From assembly GCA_028554755.1 (NCBI GenBank), contig JAPTOF010000015.1, positions 9,486,001 through 9,550,000 on the forward strand: a DNA stretch of 64,000 bases. Direction: 5' to 3'. The stretch is from Cordia subcordata (Eukaryota; Streptophyta; Magnoliopsida; Boraginales; Cordiaceae). The stretch's first letter is position 1. Each line of letters starts with the position of its first letter. The notes under the pieces are model-generated. The model ran no database searches, was not told the origin of the DNA, and was given only the letters and a program-made list of their open reading frames with translations. Of the stretch, positions 21,681 to 32,997 are shown piece by piece. Made by a program: the position numbers and the translations under genes.

Positions 21681-23450
21681 TGTTGGACTGGGTTGCTAAC
21701 ACTATGTCTAGTTGATTACCCAATTTTTTTAAAAAATTAATTAACAATAATAGTATAATACAACAACTAAATGTCTATTACACGTGTATGATTACATAAA
21801 CAACATATATATAAAGAAGATGAGATGTAATGTGTCACCCTTGATGTATAATATCGTTGATGAAGTCTCTTTACACAATTACTTGCCTCGTACTAGTCCT
21901 CTAATGGTCTTCTCCATTATAATCAATCACTAATAGCTAGGATATAGTGTGCTATGTAGTTGGCAAGCACTAATTAGGGATTAATTAAGGTTTAGGCTAA
22001 GTAGTGTGTGTTCTTGGTGTAACTATGTGGAAAGTTTTGCACACACACCAAAGAGAAAATGAGCTTCTTATGTTATGTATTCTCTTGGGTCTTACCAATT
22101 GCCACTATATAGTACATGGCAACCCTACTAAAAATAAGGTGCTAGGAAGATTATTGTTTCCAATAATGCCCCTCCTTATCTTCTAGAAAAGGACCATGCT
22201 CTGTGGATAAGTCTTCTCCAAAACATCCGACTTCACACACTGTAAATATCTTCCATGTGGGGCCTATTTATCTAATTAAGACATCCATGAGTTATAAAGA
22301 AGACCCGGATAATTAAATCCCTTCTTAGTTTTAAACTTACATCTTAATTAAACAATCCAGATAATCATCCATCCTCATTTAATTACGTCCAATTGAAACA
22401 TGACTAGCAGGGGGACCAAAATACATAATTACCCTTGGCTCTCAAAATGACCATAATGTTCTCGCCACCGCTTTAGTGATATCAAAGCCACTTCGACCTC
22501 AGTCCATTACCACCAGAAGACTAAAGCCACGCTCCAAGGATAATTACTAGCTAAGCAAGAGCTTGTCACCACTCTAGTGACCTCTGTCTTTGACCAACCG
22601 AGTGAAATGACCAAAACGCAACTCTATGTATACCCATAGTCAAAGCAGATCTATACAAGTACCATCACCTCCAAAACTTCATCTAAACCTTGGAATCTCT
22701 AGTCCTATATAATGATCATCCACTGGTCATGGATCTCTTGATCTAGGGAGTGACCGGGAAGCCAAATGATTGATATACTTTCGAAGGGTAATATCACTAG
22801 TACTAAATTTCTAGTGATAAAAAGGACAAATCCAAGGAGGCATATAGGTTCTGTTGTTGCATACGCATGTCCTAATTGAGTTAGAATACAACACCCAGCG
22901 TACAAGGCAGACAATCTTATCACTCAAGATCTCTTCTTATGGCACATCAAAGTGTTGCACCCTAAGTCAATTAATTTATCCACACATGCTCAAGATTAAA
23001 AGCATTAGTCACTCAGAATATATGAGTATCTCGTCTTCTATATGTGACGCTACGATTCCCAGAAGAAATACTCATGGTAGCCCTGTCCAATGTGTGATAC
23101 ACACACTAGAAGCATAGTATGGAAAACTATCTAATGACATAGGTAAATCACCCTCTCAAGGGAGACTTGCCCACTATAGTCTTGTCCCAGTAGAGTGCCC
23201 AACGCTACTATCTGGCTATGAACCAATTTATGATTTCACCAAATCTGGACTTGGACCTATTGCACATCCAGTCTCACTACGCACCTAAATCATTAGTCTA
23301 TATCATTGGACCTTCATACTTTACATCAATGCATAAATGGGAAGAATAAGCTGTACAAAGCTCAATCATATGAACAATATATTGAGCGTATTATGTCTAA
23401 TATCTAGTAATCACCATGTCTTGTGGTCTTTAAGGCATGCAATCCCAATA
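21681..23450 (-). repeat. Copia-like LTR (element K), minus strand
   Basis: The left edge begins tgttggactggg right beside a Met primer site, so this is the 5' LTR of a minus-strand copia-type element. The right edge is set at 23450, where MULE1 coding text stops. The LTR start there reads TATTGGGATT on the minus strand, one base off a TG start. No second LTR is in the window; it may lie beyond element G. Confidence 0.65.
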
Positions 23451-24289
23451 GGGAGCACCATGAGTTTGGCCAAATCCATTCGATCGGGGTCCCACACCGA
23501 GCGATTGAATTCCTTATACCTGCTAGTTATGTAGTATCCAGTCCTCGCAGTATAGAACTCTAGTGGCTGCTCCTTCTCTACCTCTAGATCTACGTTTTTA
23601 TCTGGTCCAACCTCATCGTTCTCAATTTGGTAGTTTGAACTCGCCTTTAAGACAATATCTTCCTGATCGTTCGAATTTACAACCTCATCTTCTTCGTCTG
23701 CCTCTAACAAAATTGTATCTGTTGTGACATCAAACCTTTCCTCCATGCTATCTCCACAATGAGAAGGTCCTTCTACATCAAACGTGAATTATGGTTGTGG
23801 GGTTAAGGAAAATGTGGCAAACTTAGCAATTATTGTGGGAACATTGAACTGTTCATTGTCATAATATGATATTGATGCATTTTGGTCCAACGCATTAGAC
23901 TCCAACAGTATGTCAGCAATTGGTGCAATAGGTACACATTGTCACTTTGTATGTCAACAATTACGTGCGCAATACAATGGTTCCAGTCATCTCAAGTGAT
24001 GGCATATATGTCCCGCATGTCTTCATCGTTAGTAATTACACTCAGGAATAATATATCTATTGCAAGTTAGCATCCCGTCTAGGGTCATGATAGTACATGT
24101 TAACTCTATCAGTAGTTGGATGCAAACTAAGCTTTCTAATTACACAAGATACAAATTGAGTGTATGTAGTATCCAGAAGAGTTTTGATTTTTTGTGGTAT
24201 ATATGGACTTATGTAGTCAAATCGTAATCAGTCATAATTCTTTGACCATCATGGTATAAAAGAATAGTAACGTCGTTGCTTGAATTCAT
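23451..24289 (-). pseudogene. MULE1: Mutator-like transposase gene, N-terminal part
   Basis: The ATG at 24289-24287 begins MNSSNDVTILLYHDGQRI, then frameshifts. It continues as ISYYDNEQFNVPTIIAKFATFSLTPQ and FDVEGPSHCGDSMEERFDV, an acidic linker, and WDPDRMDLAKLMVLP, where it is cut by the element K LTR. The text parallels MULE2: TVAEFATLNV and FDVARPSHGAG at 61045-61130 and CDENKTDLVKGMVFS at 61412-61455. This identifies it as the ubiquitin-like/linker part of a plant MURA-type transposase gene. The catalytic core is absent and stops are present. MULE identity is inferred through MULE2, whose core is recognisable. Confidence 0.65.
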
Positions 24290-24403
24290 TTTTTAGGTGA
24301 TTTAGTAAGGAAAAAAGTGGAAGGAATTCTATTGACTGTGGTACAAATTTGAAGTAATTGAAGTGGGACGCTGGGTTTGAATGTGGAATGAGCTGGTGAA
24401 GAG

Positions 24404-24425
24404 AGGAATGGGGGTTTATATGGGT
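24404..24425 (-). promoter_or_regulatory. Putative core promoter of MULE1
   Basis: On the minus strand a CATATAAA box leads into ACCCCCATTCCT, about 115-130 bases before the ATG. MULE2 has ATAAGCCCCCATTCCT at 44295-44310, at a similar distance from its ATG. Conservation between two otherwise diverged copies supports a TATA/initiator region. Confidence 0.55.
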
Positions 24426-24559
24426 AAACAAGGGACTCTAGGGTTAGATTTTTGAATATTTTCTATCCCATTTATTCCGTAAAATGACCCAAGCATGACC
24501 AGTGGTAGGGAACATATTCGATTCAATAAAACGGACTCCCAGCATGCGTCCTAACTCCT

Positions 24560-25856
24560 TGTGGGTGCAAATATCTTAAGATGGGGGGTGAATTAAGATA
24601 TTAATACTAATTTTCATTTTTTAAAATTTTCAGAAAATTTGCAACTTCTAACAAGCAATATATCAAGCACAAGATAAGCAAGCAAAAAAACAATAAAAAT
24701 AGAGATGCAAGGAGAAGAGAGACAAACGATTTTAAGGTAGTTCAGCCAAGCTTACGTCCACCGCCCAAGGAATCTCCCCTTAGGACTTCAAAGATCTCCA
24801 CTAAAATGCTTCTTCAAAACTTGGTGAAGCACAAACCAAGTTTTTTACAACCTCTTTGAAGTCTTACTTCAAAAAACCTAAGAGATTCTCTCTATAGGAT
24901 TTCCTCACACTTTTCAAGCTTAAATGGATATATCTCACAATGATTAAAGCTCTCAAAGTGTGTATATACTCAAGATTGAAAAGAGATTGAATCTGAAATC
25001 TTCCTCAAGAAGAGAAAGAACAAGCTCTTGAAAGCTTAAATATATTGCAACAATGGCTCAAAGATGGATTGAATGATGATAAACACTTTTGCACACTTCA
25101 ATTTGATGTTTAGAAAGTATATTTGAATGAGTATTTAAAGAGATTTGGGGGTTAGGGATTTGGTAGGAGAAGAAGGATGAAGATTTTCGGCGGAGCGGTA
25201 ATAAGCGGCTAGTGCATTTATTACTGACCCCGTTCGGTGGTCGGCCGGCATGGTCGTCGGCTTGCCCTTCTCCTTCTCGACTAGGCGGACGCCTTAGCCG
25301 GTCTACGGCTAGGGGTCCGGCTTTTCCTTCACTTCTCGATTAGGCGGGCGACCACCGGTCGGTGGTCGACCGGTGAAGTCCGCCACTTCGAATGTGAAGT
25401 AAAGCGATTTTGTAGAAAAACAAATTCAAGTGCATTTTCACAACTCCAAGTTATTTTGAATAACTATGTAAATGCATGTTGTGAATAAAAACACCCCAAA
25501 AACTTATTTTATCTCAATGTGTGCATTCAAATACATTTGTGCAAATGTTATTTTCAAAAGCGCAAGACTTGAAAATTTTTCCAATGACAAAGAAAAATAT
25601 TTTGAGCCAAGTCCACACAATATATAGGCATATCACAAAAAGAGCAAGAAGAAAAACAAATCCGGTACCCCTTATGTCTTCTCTTCTCCTCCTTATGCCT
25701 TCTCATCTTTTCTCTTCTTCAAATAACCCTTTTGCACATCTTCATATCTTTCCAAGCTTCATATTGATACATCTCATTTTCACAAGAAGCTATTTAGTTA
25801 AATAATGCATATATATATTTTCATCATCAAAATCAATAATGAATATTTAGCTAACA
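24560..25856 (-). repeat. Element S 3' LTR (left copy)
   Basis: Nearly identical to 32998-34313 except in a GC-rich module (25196-25410), where this copy is shorter and differs by many small indels. Confidence 0.95.
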
Positions 25857-25870
25857 ATCTCCCCCTTTTT
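25857..25870 (-). other. Polypurine tract of element S
   Basis: AAAAAGGGGGAGAT on the minus strand, directly against the 3' LTR. Confidence 0.9.
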
Positions 25871-26270
25871 GATGATAACAAATTCTTAAGATTTGAGATA
25901 AAAATACTCCGCCTTAATATATGCATTTCTTTAAAAAGTGCCTTTTTGAGAAAATGCTTTGATTATCAAATTTAAACTCTTTTGCAAGAACAAATACCAT
26001 TTAAACTAATGTGAATAGATAACCATATATCATCAAAGCATAAATACCAATACCACATCATAACTTCATCATCCATATATCATCAAAGCATAAATACCAT
26101 ATATCACCAAAAAATGCATAAATACCACATCATAACTTAATTCTCCCCCTTTGGCATCATCAAAATCAATATGAAGGCAGGAAAAGAAATGTATAAAAGA
26201 GTTAATTTTGTAATCAAAGTTGAGAGCGTAAAGATCAACTAAAAATTGTTTTTAAGTGGAAAGAGGAAAA

Positions 26271-27658
26271 TCAAGGTGCTCGATCATGATGATCCTTGAA
26301 GTAGTTTCTCATGTCTGACTTCATAGTAGCTACTTCTGAATCAATATGTTGCCTCCAAGTAGTGAGCTCGTCCCATTGGCTTGTCATTGTCGCCCTCATT
26401 TCACCCATACCAGTGTTTAAGGCCTGTAATTGGGACAGAATCTGAGCCATCAAAGAAGGGTCTTCCTGTTGTCCCATAGAGCTAGAACCAGCACCCTGAC
26501 GCATTTCTCTTCGGCGTAGCTCATCAATATGCTCTTGCTCCCTAGATTCTCTCATCACTTGCCTAAGAGTAGCTTCCTCATTATTTTTCTCTTCTTCAGA
26601 GGAACTAACAACCATGGGAATGGTTCCTGGTATGCCTATGTTAGGATTTCCCTCAATTTTCGGCCCTTCATCTTCTTCAAGGTTGATATCTACCCCACCA
26701 ACTATGTCATCAAGGTTTTCTGCTGTGGTGCCAAAAACAGGGTCGGTGAAAGTAGTCCCCTTCTTAGTTCTATTCCTAATTGCAGCTTGAGTGCTTTGGG
26801 GCAAATTTTTGGAAGTTTCTCTATTTATAGGCTCCATATTGTACCAATAAATACCCATGAAGTTCATATATAGCATATCAAAATTCCAAGCAAACATCTT
26901 ATATGGAGCATTTGAGGTTATGTTGAAATACAAGAAAATGTGCATTAAGGCCATATCATAACCAGGAGTAGTCATTTTTCCTCCATCCTTTCCACTAATA
27001 TGCAACATATGCTGAAGGATAAGGAAAGGCAAGGCTATCTCCTTTTTCTTCCTAAGGCTATAAAGGATATAAGCATCTATGATTGGAATTTTCCCATTAT
27101 TGATATTCCTAGGAAGAATCACTTCACTCATGATTTTAAGAGCAAGCCTTGTATTAACATCAACATCTCTTAATAGTGGAAGAATCAAATTTGGATCTTT
27201 AGGCCCTACTTTCTCCCACATAAATCTTATGACGTCACCTGGGATGGCGGTTCCCTTAATTCCTTCCGCCATCCTTGACTATTATAATGACCTTCCCCTT
27301 CAATAGGTATATGAAATATATTATGCAAAATGGCCTCGTTAAGCACAAAGTTTACCCCACAAACTGTTGAAGCTAATTCTAGTCTTGGGCTTCTACAATG
27401 TATCTCAAGATTTTCATAAAACTCAATCACTAACTTATCTTGTACATCACAATGCAAATGAAGAAAGGCATTCCATCTATCAAATAGTGGCAAGATATCA
27501 GTGCCAGCAAAGTCAGAGTCCACGATATATTTACTGTAGAAAATTGATTACTTCCCTTGAATCTTGGATGCCGGAGGTGGTGGTGGTGGAGGAGATTGAG
27601 TTCTTGCCCTTTTTCCTTTTCTCCCAGGTGCTTGACTTTTTCCTCTAAGATTCACCAT
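26271..27658 (-). pseudogene. Element S extra ORF (env-like / plant transposon-protein domain)
   Basis: A third gene after pol, as in Sireviruses. It starts MVNLRGKSQAPGRKG, then a proline run, then an in-frame TAA at 27548-27550. The reading goes on as DSDFAGTDILPLFDRWNAF and FVLNEAILHNIFHIP, where a frameshift near 27230-27270 leads into an open 333-codon piece. That piece holds RFMWEKVGPKDPNLILPL, an AYILYSLRKKKEIALPF stretch, an acidic region (EEEKNNEEATLRQVMRE, near residue 225) and a C-terminal segment likely to form a coiled coil (SLMAQILSQLQALNTGMGE). No clear signal peptide or strong membrane segment is visible. The fold resembles a domain annotated in plants as a putative transposon protein. 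Its role is unknown and env function is not demonstrated. Confidence 0.65.
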
Positions 27659-27854
27659 GATTTTGCGTTGTTTTTGTGAAAATAATCGGTAAAATCTTTG
27701 TTTTTTGAAGTGGGCAAGCCAATTTTAGGAAGAAATTTGGAAGAAAACGGTTGAAAATTGAAGATTTTGAGATGGGTTTGAGCGAATTTTGGTTAGGGTT
27801 AAAAAGAAATTGAGAGAATGTGGTGAAATTGGGGTGAAAACTCCCAATTTTTAA

Positions 27855-28010
27855 CCCTGTCTGCGTTCAGTCGGTCGACCGGCTGGTGGCGGGGGGTCGA
27901 CCGGCTAGGTCGACGGGCCGGATCAGAGGGATCATTAAAAAAATCCTTTCAGCCGGACGCCTAAGGCATCAGTCGGTTGACCGTATTGGTCGACCGGCTT
28001 AGTCAGAAAG
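27855..28010 (-). repeat. GGTCGACC-rich module upstream of the element S extra ORF
   Basis: Contains GGTCGACCGGC three times within about 130 bases, a GC island in A+T-rich DNA between pol and the extra ORF. Related copies lie inside both LTRs of S. Confidence 0.7.
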
Positions 28011-28075
28011 TGCATAAATTGATTATTTTCTATACTCAAGCCACATAAACACATATATATATATATATATGCAAT

Positions 28076-29699
28076 TTAACCACATTTTATCATTCCAATC
28101 TCGCTTCTAATCTTACAAAATTGATCTTCATTCAAAGGTTTAGTAAAAATATCAGCAACTTGATGTAAAGTATCAACAAATTCAAGAATTATATCACCTT
28201 TTTGTACATGATCTCTAATGAAATGGTGTCTAATCTCAATATGCTTAGTTCTTGAGTGTTGAATTGGGTTCTTAGTAAGATTAATTGCACTAGTATTATC
28301 ACAATATATAGGAATATGATCATAATTCAATCCATAATCAAGTAAATTTTGTTTCATCAACAATATTTGTGCCACACAACTACCAGCTGCAATATATTCA
28401 GCTTCGGTGGTAGAAATGGCAACGCTATTTTGTTTCCTACAAGACCAAGATACTAAGGAATGTCCTAAGAATTGGCATGTTCCACTAGTGCTCTTACGAT
28501 ATATTTTGCAACCAGCATAGTCAGCATCAGAAAAACCGCATAAATCAAACGACGTTCCTTTAGCATACCAAAACCCTAAATAAATTGTTCCCTTAAGATA
28601 TCTAATTATTCTTTTTACAACTGTTAAGTGACTTTCCTTAGGATTGGATTGAAATCTAGCACATAAGTACACTGAGAACATGATATCAGGTCTAGAGGCA
28701 GTTAAATATAATAGGCTACCGATCATATCTCTATATTTCTTCTCGTCTACTGATTTACCTTTCTCATCTTTATCTAGCTTTGTTGAGGGACTCATGGGAG
28801 TTCCAATTTCCTTTGCATCTTCAAGTCCAAATTTCTTGATAATTTCCTTGGTGTATTTGGCTTGATTTACGAAGATCCCCTCTTTTGCTTGTTTGATTTG
28901 GAGTCCGAGAAAAAAAGTCAATTCTCCCATCATGCTCATCTCGAACTCCTTGTGCATGCACTTTGAAAAATTCTCACACAAGGAAACATTAGTAGCACCA
29001 AAAATTATATCATCTACATAGATTTGGACAAGTAGAATGTCATTGTCTTTTCTTTTGATAAAAAGGGTTGAATCAAGTTTCCCTCTTTCGAAATTGTTTT
29101 CAACTAAAAATCCACTAAGTCTTTCATACCAAGCTCTTTAAGCCATATAAAGCCTTTTCTAATTTAAAAACATGATTAGGAAAACATGAATCTTCAAAAC
29201 CGGGGGGTTGTTCAACATAAACTTCTTCTTCAATGAATCCATTTAAAAATGCACTTTTCACATCCATTTGATAAAGTTTAAAGTCCATGTGACATGCAAA
29301 TGCAAGTAACATATGAATGGATTCAAGTCTAGCTACAGGAGCATAGGTTTCATCATAATCAATTCCTTCTTCTTGATTGTAACCTTGTGCAACTAGTCTA
29401 GCCTTATTCCTAGTCACTCTTCCGGCTTCATCTAATTTGTTTCTGAATACCCATTTGGTTCCAATTACCGGTCTATCTTTAGGTCTTTCAACTAGCTTCC
29501 AAACTTTATTTCTCTCAAATTGATTGAGTTCTTCTTGCATTGCTATTATCCAATAATCATCTAGTAGAGCTTCTTTTACATTTTTGGGTTCAATATGTGA
29601 AATAAATGCATGATGCTCACAGAAAGTGCTAATATTACGCCTAGTTCTTACACCTTCATTTGGATTACCGAGAATAAGATCTTGAGGATGGTTTCTCAC
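28076..29699 (-). pseudogene. Element S reverse transcriptase and RNase H
   Basis: Copia-type polymerase with RNase H. The N-terminal part (29124-29699) reads VWKLVERPKDRPVIGTKWVF, ARLVAQGYNQEEGIDYDETYAPVAR and YQMDVKSAFLNG. It breaks at ALYGLKS, where about ten bases including the family-typical QAPR codons are missing. Next come the catalytic YVDD at 29009-29020 and an open 301-codon piece with FFLGLQIKQ. RNase H follows with FSDADYAGC, AISTTEAEYIAAG (catalytic Glu) and YCDNTSAINL, and the usual copia end VADIFTKPL. Apart from the deletion the domain order is intact. Confidence 0.9.
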
Positions 29700-29847
29700 A
29701 AACTTTCAACTCTTTGGTAGATCTTCATGAGGTTCTTTTGTTTCATCATCTTTGGTTGAGCAATGTTTGATTTCCTCATTTTCTTGAGACCTCCTTTCTT
29801 GAAGTTCTTCTTCTTGCTTCGTTTCTTTGTCTTTTGGAGTTGGATCT

Positions 29848-31190
29848 TCAAGCGTTGTCTTTTTCCAAAAGATAACCTACATCATCAATTTCCTTTCTCG
29901 GCTCAAATGGATTAGTCTCATCAAATGTAACATGTATTGATTCTTCCACAACAAGAGTTCTCTTATTATATACCTTATATGCTTTGCTCTTTGTGGAATA
30001 ACCTAAGAATATTCCTTCATCGGATTTAGAATCAAACTTTCTTAAGTGGTCCTTAGTGTTTAGAATAAAACATTTACAACCAAATACCTTGAAGTATGAT
30101 ACTTTAGGTGTTTTGCCATACCATAGTTCATATGGAGTTTTGTTTAAAATAGGTCTAATCAATACTCTATTTTGCACATAGCATGCAGTATTTATGGCTT
30201 CACTCCAAAAATATGTTGGCAAGTTGTGTTCTTTTAGCATAGTCCTTGCCATTTCTTGTAATGTACGATTCTTCCTCTCTACTACCCCATTTTGTTGAGG
30301 AGTACGAGGGCGAAAAGTTATGCTCAATGCCATGTTCATCACAAAAGTTCATGAAAGGAGTATTCACATATTCGGTGCCATTATCACTACGGATGCAAGT
30401 TATAAAATAGCCTTTCTCATTTTGCACTTTTCTACACAATCTTGCAAATTCATTGAAGGCATCATTTTTATGTGCAAGAAACATGACCCATGTAAATCTA
30501 GTGTAATCATCAACTACATCAAATGTATACCTAGATCCTCCTAAGCTTGCCACATCAATGGGTCCAAACAAATCCATATGCAGTAGTTGTAATGCTCTAT
30601 TTGTTGAAACCTTATTTAGGGATTTGAAGGATGTTTTATGTTGTTTTCCTAGTTGGCAAGCATCACAGATTTTATCTTTTTCAAATTTTAGTTTTGGTAG
30701 GTCTCTAACTAGATCATGCTTTGATAAATCATTCAATAAGCTCATGCTAGCATGTCCTAATCTTCTATGCCATAACCAAGTATTTTCATGCACAACAGAT
30801 GAACATTTAACATGTTGACATGTAAGTTGATCAATTTCAACAATGTAAACATTTTCATTTCTCTTAGCTACAAATAACACAGTTTCATTTCCACATTCAT
30901 ACACAAGACATTTAGAGAATTGAAATATGACTTTATGCCCTTTGTCACATAATTGACTAATGCTAAGTAGATTAAATTTTAGACCTTCTACTAGTAGAAC
31001 ATTGTGTATAACAAGAGAATTTTCATTACCAATGCTTCCTTTTCCAATAATTTTCCCTTTGCTATTGTCCCCAAAGGTAACATCTCCTCCTTTTGCCCTT
31101 TTTAGTTTGTAGAAAAGTGAAGAGTTCCCCGTCATGTGCTTGGAACAACCACTATCCAAGATCCATTTAATTTTGCTTGAATTTCTTTCA
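29848..31190 (-). pseudogene. Element S protease and integrase
   Basis: The protease starts with the copia active site WILDSGCSKHMTG (about 31165-31127). The integrase zinc region is HRRLGHASMSLLN ... CDACQLGKQ. The core has LLHMDLFGPI (first Asp), IRSDNGTEY (second Asp) and, after a frameshift near 30310, TPQQNGVVERKNR with the catalytic Glu. The GKTPKVSYFKVFGC and IFLGYSTKSKAYKVYN stretches of the copia integrase C-terminus follow. All catalytic residues are present; only the frameshift and the break towards RT disable it. Confidence 0.9.
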
Positions 31191-31268
31191 TTGCATACCT
31201 ACACACATGAAATTCAAATGCAATTCTTTATTTTGGGGTCCCCAACACCTTGGGTCCTTGGCGTTAGT

Positions 31269-32936
31269 TTAATTTTTGTTTTTGACCACCCATTTTGGTC
31301 TTTGCCAATATGGAACATGTGATCCTCTATCACAAATTTTCTTGTAATAACAATGAGTAGATACATGTCCTTTCTTTTCACAATAGGTACAAATAACATT
31401 TGTCTTCGGTGAAGAGAGGGATGTAGAGGTAGAAGCCTTGACAAAATAGGTTTTGAAATATTTTTGATTAATACTAGGTTTGTATCCAATAGCACTCTTA
31501 TCAAAAGACATTTTTTGACTTCCAAGAAGTTTTTCAAAATTTTCTTTCCCATTTGTAAACTTTTGAACAATTCCATTTAAATCCTCATTTTTCTTTTTAA
31601 ATCTTTAACTTCTTTTCAATCTTTTCAAAATCTTGACATATGAATCATTTTCTTTTTCTAAGATGTCTAATTTTTCAATAAGAGAAGCATTTTTCTTTTC
31701 TAAAATTTCTTTTTCATTTTGAACAAGTTTCAAACTTTTATACATTTGCTTGTTTTTTGCCAAAGCTAAGGATAGATCATCATGTAATTTAGCAAATGCT
31801 TCTTTTAGTTCATCAGAACTATACTCCTCTTCCTCCTCTTCACTAGATGAATAATAAATAGATAAAGATGGTGAAGATAGTACCTCATCCTCATTGGCCA
31901 TGAGGCAAAAATTGGCTACCTCATGATGCTCTTCCTCATCTTCTTCGATTTCGACCAAGTCCCATGTGGCCTTGAGCGCCTTTCCTTCCTTCTTCTTTGA
32001 AAGCTTAGGACAATTTGCCTTTATATGTCCCGGCTTGCTGCAATTAAAGCACTTTATTTCATCTTTTGTATCTTTTATCTTTTTGAACTCTTTGCCTTCT
32101 TTTCCTTTCTTCTTCCAATTTGTGTTGCTTGAAGAAGAAGCCCCTTTTCTCATCTTTCTAAATTTCATAAATTTTTTGAAATTTCGGGCTAGAAGTGCAA
32201 TCTCCTCATCTTCCGGATCCTCATCATCTTCTTCATTGTCACTTGATGAAAATTTTGATGCAACTAGAGCAATGGACTTCTTTGATTTCCTTTCTTCTTC
32301 TTCATGATCTTTTATCTCAAGCTCATGAGTCATGAGTGACCTAATGAGCTCATTGAGCTCCAATGTATTCAAGTCCTTTGCTTCCTTTATTGCCGTGACC
32401 TTAGGTTGCCATGATGATGGCAAGCTTCTTAGCACTTTCCTAACTTTCTCTACATTGGAATAATCTTTACCAAGAGCTTTCAAACCGTTAGTGATTTCAA
32501 CAAATCTAGAAAACATTTGTTCAACATTTTCATTTGGAAGCATCTTGAATAATTCATATCTATGTACAAGTATAGCAATCCTAGATTCTTTCACTTGGCT
32601 CGTTCCTTCATAAGTTACTTCTAATTGATCCCAAAGTTCTTTAGCCGAAGTGCAGCCCATTACTCTAGCAAATTCAGTGGCATTCATAGCATTAAATAAA
32701 TAATGTAAAGCTTTTTGATTTAACTCAAATAATTTAATATCTTCATCATTCCACTCATTTTCTAGTTTGGGTATTCTCCTATCACCTTCTAATTTTGTAG
32801 GCAAGGTAGGCCCATTTTCTATGATTTTCCAAGCTTTATAGTCATGTGATTGTATAAACACTTTCATTCTCATTTTCCAAAATGCATAATTTGTTCCATC
32901 AAAAGGGGGTGCTTGTTTAATAGAAATTCCCTCCAT
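31269..32936 (-). pseudogene. Element S gag with coiled coil and zinc knuckle
   Basis: Starts MEGISIKQAPPFDGTNYAFWKMRM, the usual copia gag start, 443 codons to an in-frame TAA at 31605-31607. The UBN2-like capsid region holds NAMNATEFARVMGCTSAKELWDQL. The zinc knuckle CFNCSKPGHIKANC (C-x2-C-x4-H-x4-C) is near residue 300, followed by an acidic Ser/Glu tract and a C-terminal heptad-rich coiled coil (NEKEILEKKNASLIEKLDILEKE). After the TAA the same frame stays open to 31269 with a second Cys/His cluster (CTYCEKKGHVSTHC). The stop may be a mutation or a natural gag-pol stop. Confidence 0.9.
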
Positions 32937-32983
32937 ATTTGCTACAAATTCTACTACTTGTTAGACTATAATGTGGGACCCTA

Positions 32984-32995
32984 GCTCTGATACCA
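32984..32995 (-). other. Primer-binding site of element S (initiator tRNA-Met)
   Basis: TGGTATCAGAGC on the minus strand, two bases inside the 5' LTR edge, the standard copia primer site. Confidence 0.92.
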
Positions 32996-32997
32996 AT

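Noticed and set aside
23411..23450. Continuation of the MULE1 reading into GIACLKDHKTW
   Set aside because: These codons are LTR sequence of element K. Similarity to MULE2 stops at 23451.
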